Shown here piece by piece: positions 1 through 11,284 of a DNA stretch of 64,000 bases. The notes below the pieces were generated by a model. That model saw only the letters and a list, made by a program, of their open reading frames with translations. It made no database searches and was not told the DNA's origin. Position numbers and translations under genes: made by a program. The DNA lies in contig OX637293.1 of the NCBI GenBank assembly GCA_951799445.1, forward strand, positions 1,116,001 to 1,180,000, read 5' to 3'. Each line of letters opens with the position of its first letter. Positions within the stretch are counted from its first letter, which is position 1. Source of the stretch: Pseudisothecium myosuroides. Lineage: Eukaryota > Streptophyta > Bryopsida > Hypnales > Lembophyllaceae.

Positions 1-860
1 CAGCCAAGCCAAAGCTGGCGAATCAAGAGATAAAGAGCAAAGAACAAGACAAAACCAAACAAGAAAGAAACCAAAACATAGAGAACTACGTGAATGAACA
101 GATGTCAAGATCCTTTCTATTCCAAACGATAATAGGCCCACTCCAGAAAGCTAACATTGGAGATTGGAGCCAAATACTATCAAACTTGGACCAAACGACG
201 TCTTGTCATTGAGGATGTTGTCTGGCACTGATCTGGGCTTTAAGTTGTGTTGCCTTGCCTGAGTCTAGGAGAGCATTTTATAGGTTGTCTTGTAAAAGAG
301 TTGGAGGCCAGGTATTCTTGGAGAAGACGGTGTTGTTGCGAGTGATCCATATAAGCCACAAATAAGATCTCCTAAGTAATGACCAAATCGTACGGAGGTT
401 GGTAAAGTGCCGTAGAAAAGTGGAACCAAAAACACACTGAATGACATCGAACCTAATGTGAGGCCCCATGATAGGTTGAGCCCCTAGCATATGGTAAAGA
501 ATCGACTGAGCATAGTCCCACACGTCTTAGGCTTACGGGCAGATGTAGAAGCGGTGAATAGGGGTTTCTTCAAGATCTAGTGTGCAGCAATTCCACTTGG
601 TGTCGATGTCGGGGGCAATACGAGCTCTCCACAAGTGAACGGCTACTAGCTTTGTGCCAAACAGACCACATGAAGGTTGCATCCTTAAGAGATTGCGCCT
701 TATGCCACACGTCTTTCCAGTTGAGGATGAACGTAGGGGAAGATATCCAAACCATTTTGACATGATCGTGGTCTTTGGCTGAGCATTCTGAATGATGAGA
801 GAGCAGCCTACAAATGTTGAGTATTCCATTAGTGGCAGGCCATTACTCTATTGCCAGCGC
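1..860 (-). pseudogene. Broken 3' part of a LINE (non-LTR retrotransposon) with zf-RVT domain
   Basis: Read on the minus strand, about 829 down to 278 encodes the zinc-binding domain that follows reverse transcriptase in plant LINEs. It has the Cys-rich CNCC-like segment, an EETP motif, a His/Cys tail and a downstream WxIWxxRN segment. The reading frame is broken between about 523 and 533, and there are further stops. It is clearly homologous to the plus-strand piece at 11285-12210, which confirms the identity. The upstream reverse transcriptase is absent here, so this is a dead truncated copy, and the window edge may cut its 3' end. The family call is firm; exact ends are approximate. Confidence 0.72.
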
Positions 861-976
861 CTTGGGTCAAAGAAGGAGAATATTACATTAGAGAGATTAT
901 TGCTTTAGAGAAGGACTGTAGCATGAAATTTGAAGATTTTTTTAGTGGGCTGCTCCTAGAACAAAGTCACATTCAC

Positions 977-1389
977 TAAGGTAGGAGGCTCGAACTCTGT
1001 TAGGGCATTTAGAACTGTCCCTATAAATAGGTGTGAAATAGACATGGGTGGTTCTAAAATTGACCTCTATAGTCCTTGAAAGAATCAAGGAAAAAAATAT
1101 TATTAGTTGCAAGAGCCAATCATTCTCTTTGCTTTCCCAATCTTTCTTTAGAATTGCAAGTGACCAATTCATGGAAGACCTAGGGTCATAAATAGGGATC
1201 TACAACCCAACTCATTTGAAAATTCACAAGTAATTCAAAAATGCTTGGAAAAATATGAAACCACTTGTGTTAGATTCCTCATCTATTTCTCTTTGTCTGA
1301 AAAATGAAATAAAAATATTTCCATCCAAGGAAATACGTGAAAAAGGAAGACCGGCCCTTCGATGGTCGATTTATGAGCCTCCTACCTTA
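977..1389. mobile_element. MITE with AGGTAGGAGGCTC terminal inverted repeats, TA-flanked (copy 1)
   Basis: The left end reads TAAGGTAGGAGGCTC and the right end GAGCCTCCTACCTTA, a perfect 15-base inversion. If the outer TA is the target duplication, the element is AGGTAG...CTACCT. The interior matches 40403-40817 in the opposite orientation, including the segments about 'gaccggccctt' and 'tgtccctataaat'. There is no coding capacity. It lies just beyond the LINE fragment. Confidence 0.75.
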
Positions 1390-2710
1390 GAACAAGAGCG
1401 ATATCTAGATTCCAAATTTAATTAAAGTTGCTTTTCTTCTTCTTTTTTTGCTTATTTCGTACATCTTCAATGTGTGTAGGTTGGAACGGAAGGAAAAATA
1501 TTACTTTTGAGAGGTTATTGGCTTACAAAAGTTCACTTTATAAAAGTTGTACTGTACAGTGTAGAACTAGGGAGTCAAGTGAGTATGTGTATTCTTGCAT
1601 CCTACCAACCCAGGAATCACATTTGAAAAGGATGGTGACACAGCTCAAGTTGCAGTGGCATTCATGTCCGTGGCATTAGTGTCACGCACATGAGGCTGGG
1701 GGCGGAAGCCGGCTTCTGCGGATGAAACAACTGCCCAGCGAGGTCTCAGCACGGTGGCAAGCAGGTACTGAAGGAGAAAATTGCCCGTGAACAGCGTCGT
1801 GAACAGTCTCGGCTTCCGGTGCGGCTAGGAGCGGCTCCTTGTTTTTGGAGGGTTTGAGAGAAGCCGCCAGGAGCGGCTCCTGTCGACGAGTTTCATCCAG
1901 GGCAGCGCCTTCAGACGGCTTCGAAGCCGCATGTGCGCGAGACTATTCTAGAGGCGGAAGCATGCTCGAAGCTGGTAAAAGCTTATGGTGAGTAAGTTGC
2001 TTGGCGAGGAGGGTCGATGATGCTCAAAGATTGTAATAGGAACCACATTGGCGACCACAACAATTTTACTTTGAGTATAGCACCGTGCCAAACGAATGAA
2101 TCCGCATACAATGCACACAAAAATTCTGCTACATTCATTGAAACAACCATTTGAAACATGCAAACCAGCAGCTAGTTTACAAATATCCACACGGTTTTAG
2201 CAAACCACACAGCAGTAATCAATGCGAATGGAACCGATTTATATACAAATGTTCTCAATGTACAAAGCCAAAATTGATAGCATACACTCTCAGCGCTTCT
2301 CCAGTGATCACCGTAAGGACACCAATTATTTCACTAGAAACTCGCTGTGTCGTCAAAAAGAAGTATTGGCCTTCAGCAGTTCCCGCCTCATGCTTGTAAG
2401 AACTGTGCTAAGAACTGTGCTAAGAAGGTCTCAGTTAACCAGCATTTGTTCGTCAAAGCTCCAGTGTATGCAAAACTTGGTATCCAAATATGTACAGCTC
2501 TAGTTCTGAAGCCCTGTGGCAAAAGCTACTGCGTTTGTATCATCCTAAGAGGATATTCAGTAGAGCCTACAACCTAGACCCGTCCAAAAGCCTAGATGAT
2601 GCAGCAAATGTAAGGCACCAGCTGAGGTTCAAATTCACTGGAAGCGCCACCTCACACTCGATTAACCAAACTTCAACGACCATTTGTTCCACACAAATGA
2701 CATCCGACTA
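1390..2710. other. No gene recognised; contains a GC-rich patch
   Basis: 1665-1975 is strikingly GC-rich against its surroundings and repeats the words 'gagcggctcct' and 'cggaagc', but has no long reading frame and no recognisable family. 2000-2710 is ordinary composition and lies downstream of the minus-strand gene at 2892-3428, so part of it may be that gene's 3' untranslated region. Nothing else is supported. Confidence 0.4.
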
Positions 2711-2891
2711 GATCAATGAAGTTTCAAAATCACGCGCCATTGACTGGCGTACCTTCTCCATGCACCAGTTTCGGGAACAACCTGCAGACTCGTTTGCAAA
2801 TTGTATCGAGTTTCCCATACGGCTACTTCTCCGGAATGAATACTGAAGTCAATGGCAGGTGGTGAACTCCAATCGCGAATTCTGTCTCCAC

Positions 2892-3428
2892 TTACATCAA
2901 GGGAATCACGTACTGCGGCCGTGGCGAGAACAGTGACCACGGAAAACCAAACCTCGAAGAAGTCATAGCACTGGTTGCAACTGGTGACGAACGAGCTCCG
3001 AACATTGAAAACAGCCAAATACCAAGCAAGATTAGCATCCAGAGGCCTCCGTAGTCCATGAACGACGGCATCGAGCCCTGTTCGTAGTAGCTGTTGTTGT
3101 ATCCATTATCGTAACTGTTGCTGTATCCACCACGGCCAGGTGGATACATGCTATCGCCATATCCGCCAGCTACACCTCCTCCGTAGGGAGCCGTTCTCAT
3201 TCCTTGTCTCCCGTACCTGTATGACTTGGAGCTTCCTCCAAAGAACAGAGTCGCAAGTAAAACTAATACAGGAATCCAGATCAGGGCTGATGGAAAACCA
3301 GAAGCCTGGTATCCAAATTGAAAAGCATCGGGCGTGGTCGCTATGAGTAAAATCACGCCAAGAATCGTTGCGGGCACCCACGGTGACGGACCGCGCTCAT
3401 AGTAATCACCCGGACGGGCCATCACCAT
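2892..3428 (-). CDS. Small Gly/Tyr-rich predicted membrane protein, function unknown
   Basis: An ATG-started frame of 178 aa (a second Met at residue 3, in MARPGDYY, is an equally good start). Two hydrophobic segments lie near the N-terminus (VPATILGVILLIATT and LIWIPVLVLLATLFF), then a basic Ser/Tyr stretch, a Gly/Tyr/Asn-rich low-complexity loop (about residues 70-115), a third hydrophobic segment (WMLILLGIWLFSMFG) and a short Ser/Phe/Pro tail. This suggests an integral membrane protein with a flexible loop; no domain is recognised. Codon use and GC content exceed the surrounding AT-rich DNA, which supports a real gene. The stop codon lies inside a perfect 5' splice motif (GTAAGT, 2890-2895), so a spliced isoform with another C-terminus is possible. 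No neighbour suggests a function. Confidence 0.62.
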   Translation of the reverse strand: MVMARPGDYYERGPSPWVPATILGVILLIATTPDAFQFGYQASGFPSALIWIPVLVLLATLFFGGSSKSYRYGRQGMRTAPYGGGVAGGYGDSMYPPGRGGYSNSYDNGYNNSYYEQGSMPSFMDYGGLWMLILLGIWLFSMFGARSSPVATSAMTSSRFGFPWSLFSPRPQYVIPLM

Positions 3429-4050
3429 AAACCTTGAAGTGAATTTACAGCGACGGTAACAACTTCAACACCTCTACTTGAAGAGAATTCGGCTTATCGC
3501 CACCTCAAAAGAATCTCAAGAAACCCAATATGCAACGCCAGAAGCCTACCTTTCACCGCTCCGAAACAGAGCTTAGAAAGAGAAATAGACAATGTCGTAC
3601 AAATAAAAAATAAAAAATAGAATATCAGAGAACACAACCGTAATTGCGTTCATGTCAGTCTGCTACACACATTTCTCACTCGCTCTAAAATCAGGAAAAC
3701 GCAGTAACAGCAGTAAAGACGTCCCTAAGTCCTAACTGCTCGAATTATACAGCAATAGCGTTCACAACCCAAGTGAAAACTTGCAAGAAAATGTGACGGT
3801 TCTCTGGAACGAAACTAAGAGAAAAGCTTGCAAAGGGAGAGAAAACTAACTTAGATGACACCGAGAAGAACACGCGAGGAGCACTGTGAGCCAGGTCTGG
3901 AGCTAGGAACAGGAATGCAAGCAACACATTCAGAGACTTGAAAGATGACGGAGCCAGGAATGGAAGGTTTAAGCTTATAAGTTCTTGAGAGGAAGACGGC
4001 GACTGCTTTAGTAGAAGGCCTTGTTGGACATTGTTACAGTACTGATTTCT
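3429..4050 (-). promoter_or_regulatory. Leader and presumed promoter region of the 2892-3428 gene
   Basis: Between the start codon and about 3960 the sequence is of gene-like composition and holds pyrimidine-rich stretches and possible splice sites, suggesting a 5' untranslated region, perhaps with an intron. A hydrophobic frame at 3745-3927 opens only with a GTG and is not taken as coding. No TATA box could be assigned with confidence. Confidence 0.35.
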
Positions 4051-4355
4051 TTTTTTTTATAAATTTTATGGAAAACCTTCTTGAAGCAGTTCGTCAAATT
4101 TTTGGGGTGGGTCTGGCTTTCAACACCCTCTCAAGTCACAACTTAGGTCAGGCTTCCATGCTGTTTCAGAATTGGAAAACAATTCTTAAGTTTTCTAGAG
4201 TTGGAATTGCCTATTCCGTGTTTTCCGAAGTTGGAAGTTTTAGAGTTTCATTATGCTTTCACTTTCAAGTGAGTACATAACATTGCTAACTGGTTCAATT
4301 GTCTCCCCCCAGGTGGAGGTATTATCCCCCCTAAGATACCTCGAGGGAGAATTAA

Positions 4356-5288
4356 CCCCTAAAGGACCAAACACCATTTTTTGGCAACATAGCGATTTTG
4401 GGCAGCTCACTACGAATGGAAATTTTATTATTTTTCTTTGAAATTTTCACACAAGATGTGCCCGAGGTGTAGCTTCAAGGCCCAACAATTTTCATAACTT
4501 TTGACTACATGGCTAAAAAGTTATTGCATGATATGTAATTTTCCACGTTCGGCGGGCAGCCCGGGCAGCTGAAAAAAATTCCTTAAAAATCACTTTTTTG
4601 AAAAATTAAAATTTGAAATTGGTTCTTTAGATTTATATATACATGGGAAGCTTTGAATCATTCTATTTGGATTAATGAGTCAAAAGTTATGAAGATTCTT
4701 AGTTTGAGTGTAGTTGTGGAATCTCTACTCTAAAATAAACTTTGAAGTCCTTTATTTAACTCAATTTTCAATATTTTTGAAAAAAAATAAAACCATTGGG
4801 TGTAGATTGTTTATTAAAACATTCCAACCGTTGGGATTGGCATTTTTCAATTCCATAACAAAATTCTTGACAATTTAGTATTTTGAGTCATTCTCTACCT
4901 CTTTCTACTTACTATTTTTTTCCTATATGTTGTACAATTCCAAATAATCTGAAAATTTTCAAGCATGTAGCTAACTTGCCTTGAAAAATGAATCCAAAGA
5001 GTAACAACCAGTTTGGACATTTTTTATACAAATGTGACCTTGTGAAGGGCAGCTGCCTGTTTTTTCGCAGGGACAAAAAAAGGGGTTTTGTCAATTCAAA
5101 CGCTAATATCTTGCAATCTACATGGTGGAAAATTCTGAATTTTTTTTCACATCTTCTTAAACCAATTTACTACAAGATCCTACGGTTACATGTGTTCAAA
5201 AAGGTTTTTAAAAAAAAATTGGTACTTGCTTTAGAAATGGCAGTTTTGGAGCAGTTTTGGTGAAAACGTTGTCAAAAACCTTTAGGGG
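4356..5288 (+). mobile_element. TTAA-flanked CCCCTAAAG-type MITE, 933 bp
   Basis: Flanked by TTAA at 4352-4355 and 5289-5292. The left end is CCCCTAAAGGACC and the right end reads CCTTTAGGGG. The interior aligns with 42807-43727 throughout, including the cgggcagc motif near the left third and an A-rich centre. No transposase is encoded; the short frames inside are by-products. Confidence 0.85.
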
Positions 5289-5292
5289 TTAA

Positions 5293-7607
5293 GTTAAAAT
5301 ATTGCAGATCTCATTGGTTGGGCGTAGGTCAATTGTGGTTGGGTTGTCAGGATTTTGCACGTCACTGGCTGAGCACAATAAATATATCACTGGGAGCTCT
5401 TGATTTTGAGGGAGCCAAAGGAAAACCCCAAGTGATGGTAAACAATGTTATGTAGGGAGAAACTATATTCAAGGAGTAGCTTTGCCTTGTTGTCAAACGA
5501 AAAGTAACCAAAAAGTTCAAACTCCAATGTTAAAAATAGTTGTATAGAAGTTAGAAAGTTGTCTCTTTTGCTTTTCGATCACTAGCCTCCCTCTAAAATT
5601 TATTGACCAAAGATTCGAATTCTCCTCTTGGAAATATTGCACACTTCTATGTAGAAAAGGCAAATGAAATTCTGAAATTTGGAATTCATCTAAGTTAAGG
5701 GTAGGGATTTGCCAAATCTTTTTTTTTAATAGTAAACTTTGAAACACAAACAAAAAAAATATAGAAAAAAATTTAGTATAAATTAAAGCCTTTATCTTAC
5801 AAACGATCACCAACATAGCTAAAGGGCCAAAAAGTTATCCTACTCCATTCCAATGGGTTTTTTTGAGCGATACTTCACTCAAAAGGTTGTATAAATTTTT
5901 CTTTGGGAAAATATTAAGCAATATATTCTCCCATTTCCAGTGGATGAAATCGCCGATCTCCTACAAATTCTAAAGACAATATCACTCTTTTTTGAATGAG
6001 CGTACATTATTTTGAATGAATCATTTAAATTGCATCCTCATCTCGCACGTTTCATCCAATGTATAGCTGCATCACTCCACCGACGGAGGATCGCTTTCTG
6101 CACCCACCCAAAATAAATGAAATAAAAATCCCTGCTCCACCTGTCCTGCGCCGCAGCCTATTGTGCCTTTGCTGACTGATGCGCTGGCACGACAATTTTC
6201 AACTAATTTCCTGCAGTCCTTTTGACAATGAAATATTGAAATATTGAGATGTGTCCTGGTGTCAGCCACAGGGACATTAAAGTCAGTATGGATATTTCAC
6301 CCCTTGGAACGATCTGCCAGGGCGACATGTGGCAGTTCAGTTATCACTGGTCCTCCACAGAATATCCAACTCTATTTTTTTATTTTTTTTTGACACAAAT
6401 GAATCCAACTCTATTTTTAGTTTTTCAATAGAAGGAGATTTCATGAGGAATCTTTTCTTGTATCTTTTCAGCGTGACTCATGGTGCTTGCAGTCAGACTG
6501 AAGTCACCCGCAGCTATTGTTTTTTTAATTTTGGCTCATGACTTGTGACGCTTTGCATTGACAAAAGTAACATGTGAAGAAGTTTGATGAGAATGGGTCT
6601 AATTTGAAAATTGAACCACCTCGGAAAGTCATTGGTCTAAGTTTTCAAGTGTAGACCAAAGAATCATATGACTTAAATGGTGACTTTGACTCCCACTTGT
6701 AAGTCTTATAAGGGGGGATTTTCTAGTCTTCTAGTATTGAATTTTAATAGAATTTTTGTACCATTCCAAATGGATGAGGTTTTGAAAGTTTTTGGACAAG
6801 TGTTTTAAAAAATGTTATAAAAGATCTTTGTTTTTAACAATTGAAGTAATTTTATTTTTCAAGATCATACAAATTTCAGATTTTTTTGAATTTTTATATT
6901 CAACTTTGAGGTTCAAAATCTTAGATTAGAATTGAAGAGTTTTAAAAAGCATATTTTTTACTTTTTATTTTTTTCAATGTTCATTTTATACAAATTGTGA
7001 GGGTGGATTTGTCTTGAATTTTTTTGTTGAAGGTCATGAACTCTCTATGGAAAAAAAAAGAGGATAAATACGCTAATGCAATTTTCAGTGCAAATAGTGC
7101 AATCTCAATGCAAAACTAATGCAAATTGAACATTCTATGTACCCCAAGTACATGATGGGACTTTGTGTACCGTAATGTGCAATTATCTAGCACACTCTTG
7201 CTTCACCTTTGCCACAAAGATCCAACCAAACGATTCATGTCACAAGTTTCCCATTAGGTTCTGCAAAAAACTTGCTCATAATTCACTGAGAAGACCAAGA
7301 AGTGCTTGTTTTCTGTTTGAATCTGGGACTTCAAACATTTCAAGTGAACTTGTTCGATGCTGCATTCAAGCAAGCTTTTCCAACTATAAAAACTCAATGG
7401 TTGAGAAGCAGGTGCTTTCGGTCCTGGTACATTGAGTAGATCTAGGACTCGCCTCAAAGATATTCAAAGCTGCGAAGTCACATATGAAGACATCTTTCTT
7501 CCGTGAGTAAAGGTAGTGAGTCTATCAGTAGTCTCAAAGCATTAGTGGAAGTGCTGAGATGCCCAACATTGTGTACGGGTCAATGAGCATGGTGAAGATT
7601 GGTTGCA
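5293..7607. other. AT-rich intergenic DNA, nothing recognised
   Basis: Only short frames with frequent stops, poly-T and poly-A runs. No domain, RNA gene or paired terminal repeats were found here. It may be old decayed repeats. Confidence 0.5.
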
Positions 7608-7611
7608 TTAA

Positions 7612-8906
7612 CCCCTGAGGACCCAAGTGATCATTTTCTGGTCGCTGTCCCTGTTTTTTGAGCTTCCCGTTCTCATATTTTGATTTTTTTGAAAAATAAA
7701 TTTTATTTCTAGAAAATAGACTTTGTTACAAATTCAATGGCAGTAGTTTCATCAAATTCAGAGTTAAACTCTGCCTTGTGGAATTTTTCAAAGTTTAGCA
7801 GTGTAGTCTAGTTTACAGCTCGTTTTTTTGTGTTCGGTTTGGGCATGGACTAAAAAGTCAGCCAACCAATGAGCTTCTTGCCCACCTCACAAAGGTCAGA
7901 TCCACCTTGAAAAGGTCAGATCCAAGGAGCTTCAAGGGAAAGATAAGTGTCCCATTATTTTTTTCTCTTGCAAACACTACTCAAATTTCAGTGACCACCA
8001 TGCATTGCAAGCTTCACCATGAATTGTAAAATTCTTGGAATGTTATAAAATTTTACATGCACATTCTCAACTCTCTTATCTTTCATAGAGCACAAAAAGG
8101 CATTATTTTGAATGCCACAATCCTTTTTAGAATTTTGCACATTTTTGCTTATATCTCTGTAGAGAAATGTCATTTACCGCAATTTCAAGAAACTAGTCAT
8201 TAACCCCTAAAGTCCCATTGGCCCTATAGGGGCCAAAATGCGACTTCGGGTAGGCTCATATGGTCTCAATATTCACCATAATCTTCTAAAACTTTTTGTG
8301 AAGCTAGAAAAATACATAAGCTTCTTGGGAATATAATTTTTATTTCAATTGGTGCCCGGAAGCAAAAGTTATGGCACAAAAAGCCAAAAACGGAGGTCGA
8401 CGGGCAGCCTAAAAAAATTCACAAAAAGTCAAAATAATTTTTTAGTAATTTTTTTCCTAAAATATTATATTTTTGTCTACATGTGAAACTTCGATTCATT
8501 CTATTTGGACTAGTGATGTAAAAGTTATGGACAATCTTGTTTTTCGGGCAATCTAAGCATGTTCTTGAAAAAAACTTTTTGTCCAACTTTGAATGCTAAT
8601 ATCTTCCAATCCATATGGCCAAATTTGATGAAATTTTTACCACATGATCTCAAACAAGTGAAGTACAAGATCCTACAATTAGATTATAAAAAAAACATTC
8701 TTTTGCTTTCATAGGTGAATGTAGCAAAAATGGCAGTTTTGAGTGGATTTTGACATAAAGATGGTCTTGGGACTTTAGGGGTTAAGGAAGGTTGTCTTTT
8801 TAAGATTCAAGTATTGCATTGGATGAATGAAAAGTTAATTGTTCTAAACAGTGCCCAGAAGCCTTCTATTCATTGACCAGAATATGGATGCCGGAGCGTT
8901 TAAGGG
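7612..8906 (+). mobile_element. TTAA-flanked element interrupted by a second element (composite)
   Basis: The left end CCCCTGAGGACCC follows TTAA (7608-7611) and the right end, ending GCGTTTAAGGG, precedes TTAA (8907-8910). The right terminus is related to the one at 47521 (GGAGCG near the end), so this looks like a cousin family. The 578-bp element at 8204-8781 lies inside it. Pairing of the two outer ends is inferred from orientation and TTAA boundaries, not from a second complete copy. Confidence 0.5.
8204..8781 (+). mobile_element. TTAA-flanked CCCCTAAAG-type MITE, short form, 578 bp
   Basis: TTAA at 8200-8203 and 8782-8785; ends CCCCTAAAGTCCCA and GGGACTTTAGGGG. It aligns over its whole length with 23327-23901 in reverse. 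It matches the outer parts of the 920-bp copies but lacks about 345 bp of their middle, so it is an internal-deletion form. Confidence 0.88.
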
Positions 8907-8910
8907 TTAA

Positions 8911-9969
8911 AATTCAATCTAAATTACTCCATAGTACAGTAAATGATATATGATGAGATTCTTTTGCAACTAAGCCTAGTGTGTACAAGACAAAATACAT
9001 TAATTAACATATTTTGCATACATCAATCTTAAAATACCTTGTGCCTTCATGTAAATAACCACAAGTTTCTAACACACGTCATCACTCAAGAGTTTGTCAA
9101 GGTAGATAAGCCTATTACCACCCTGATTTGCAATCTAAATACTTTAGGGCCACTTCCAAGAAGGGCACATATTTTTTTGAAGGAGTGTGCGCTTATTTCA
9201 AGAATCAAACCCAAGCGGAATGATAATTTTATGATCAAAATTGTAATTTCTATAAATTTCTGAAGTGGTCTGCACTGAAATTACAAAACTGTTCACTATT
9301 GGAGTCATAAACGTCCTCTAAACACCCTATAACCACCATTCCATACACCTATGAGCACCTAGGTATCCACCAATCAAAGACCAACATGTTACCCTTGTTG
9401 GCATTAAGGCTGTGATCTTGTCAGAAAACTAAATGGATTTAGAAGAGTTCCATGGTGGAGATGGGACCAAAAGTCAACTGGTGGGATTAGGTGGATGGCA
9501 GAAATGGATTAGTCTACCTTATTAAATGGTCAGCACTACATTTCCTTTCTTGATGTATAAGCAGTACTTTGAGGTTCAAAAAACTGTAGATAATTTTAGA
9601 TAATGTTTGGATGAAGTTGATCTTTTTATTATACTGCTTCATGGTGCAATTCCACTGACTCTATAAAATTTATGTATTTGGGGGGTATTGTTGTAAGTAC
9701 TTTGAAATTACAATTACATGTGATTTGCCTTAAAAGGCAAGGAAATGGTGTATGTATTGACTCCAACTAATTGTAAAAAAATTTAAAATGTTCAAAGAAT
9801 TTTTCAATTTTTTACTTTACATATGCCTTTCATGTGTTCATGTTTTTTATCCACAACCTCAACAACTACTAAATTATTGGAAATTTATGTGTACTTTGAG
9901 CCAACTCTGGGGTGTACTATAGTTTTGTTCAAATTATAGTAGTTTAGAAAAAATACTTGGAAAACCCCC
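8911..9969. other. AT-rich intergenic DNA, nothing recognised
   Basis: Short frames only, with no paired ends or conserved motif seen. A frame at 9039-9263 has no recognisable domain and is not called. Confidence 0.5.
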
Positions 9970-10236
9970 CATTAGAGGATTTTTGAGGCCTCCAAGAGAC
10001 CGCGAGTTATCTGGCCCTGGGAACTCTGGGAATGCGCTGGGAACAGTAATCTGACGTGGTCACGCGAGTGCCATGTCAGAAAATAATAAAAAAAATATTT
10101 TTTAAATTATTTTTAAATTATTAAATAATATTTTAATATATTTTTTTAATTTTTAATTATTTTTATATTCTGGTTGTTCCCAGCTGCGGGAACAGCCCTG
10201 AAACGGCCCTCTGCAGTCCTCAAATTTCTTCTAATG
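9970..10236 (+). mobile_element. CATTAG-ended MITE, copy 1 (267 bp)
   Basis: Ends CATTAGAGGATTTTTGAGG and the inverse of CATTAGAAGAAATTTGAGG. The flanks of the interior are GC-rich (ccgcgagtt, gggaacagccctgaaacg) around an A/T-only centre, with an internal inverted pair TGACGTGG / CCATGTCA. The same architecture recurs at 37942, 60654 and 62660. Non-coding. Confidence 0.8.
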
Positions 10237-10689
10237 TGTTGATCAATGCTTATGAATTGTGTAATTGTAGGCCAATTTTTTTTAATTCACACATGATTCA
10301 ATCATACAAATGCTTCTCAATTTTGTAGTTGGATATTTTCCCAAATACGTTATAGAATATGGTGTATTTGTAGATTTCAAGGTTTTTATAGACACATAGT
10401 GCCGGTGTAGTGGACCACTTAAAGGTTAATATTGGCCATGATATTTTTGCTTTTGTTACTTGCCTTGATTTGGCACCTAAGTGTAATTGTGTATGAAACC
10501 TTTGGATTGCTTAAAAACCACTAGAACCACACAAACATATGATTAGATAAACCATCATGTAGCGTGCCATATATACTTTTGGAAGCCAATGAAGACCTGT
10601 GTCATTATTTCAAATCTATAAATAAGATTGTTGACCTGCTTATATCCCAATATATTATGTCTAGTTGATTTGGGTGCCTCATTAGTCAC
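10237..10689. other. AT-rich intergenic DNA with one possible TTAA element end
   Basis: At about 10410-10430 a GTGCCGG...TTAAAGG end abuts TTAA and resembles the right ends at 8906 and 47521. Its partner was not found. Nothing else was recognised. Confidence 0.35.
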
Positions 10690-11260
10690 AAAAGAGTGTA
10701 AATATATTCATTTTTGTCTCTAGTCTTATAGTTGTACCTTGTAAATAAAGTGCAAAATCATCAGCAAAGATAAGGTTGTTGGATTTTTTTGTTGGCATTA
10801 GGGAGGTTCAAACTCTTAACACCTTCTGTTGAATCATCAAACATATTGCCAATAGGTTCTCCAATTAATAAATATAGGTAGGGTGCAAGTGGACACCTTT
10901 GCATGATAGATTACTCTAATGAAAATGTATCTCTGCTAGCACCATTTAATTGAAGCTAATGCAATTTTGTATAATACCATTATTACTTAGATCCGAATAT
11001 TGCAAAATCCCAAATGTTGTATTGTAGCCTTCAAGAAGGTTTATATTACACAATCATAAGCCTTTTCAAAATTGAGATTTAATAAAGGTCTTTATTGGTA
11101 GTAAATGAGGTCTTCATAGATATCTTTGGCATAGTCTATGACTTCAAATGCCATATATTTATTATCAAAAATAGCCTTGTTTGGTATAAGCATTATTTGC
11201 AATTGCTTGATCCAAAAGGGAAGGTATTCTTGCATTGTTATGACTAATAGTTTTGAAAAA
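10690..11260 (-). pseudogene. Decayed LINE reverse transcriptase domain
   Basis: On the minus strand, broken frames give the successive reverse transcriptase motifs FEKAYD (about 11065), QRCPLAPYLYLL (about 10890) and LIFADDFALY (about 10765), in the order expected for plant L1-type LINEs. FADD is the catalytic Asp pair motif. Stops and frame changes separate the blocks, so it is inactive. It lies head-to-head with the plus-strand zf-RVT fragment at 11285-12210, so the two are separate insertions or a rearranged copy. Confidence 0.72.
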
Positions 11261-11284
11261 AATCTTATAGTTTTTGCTGGTGCA

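Noticed and set aside
2713..3018. 101-codon minus-strand frame overlapping the small membrane protein
   Set aside because: Overlaps the better frame in another phase, and its hydrophobic and glycine-rich signals are absent; only its downstream half could matter through alternative splicing.
3745..3927. Hydrophobic frame upstream of the small membrane protein (MLLAFLFLAPDL)
   Set aside because: Opens with GTG, not ATG, and the sequence is better explained as leader or intron.
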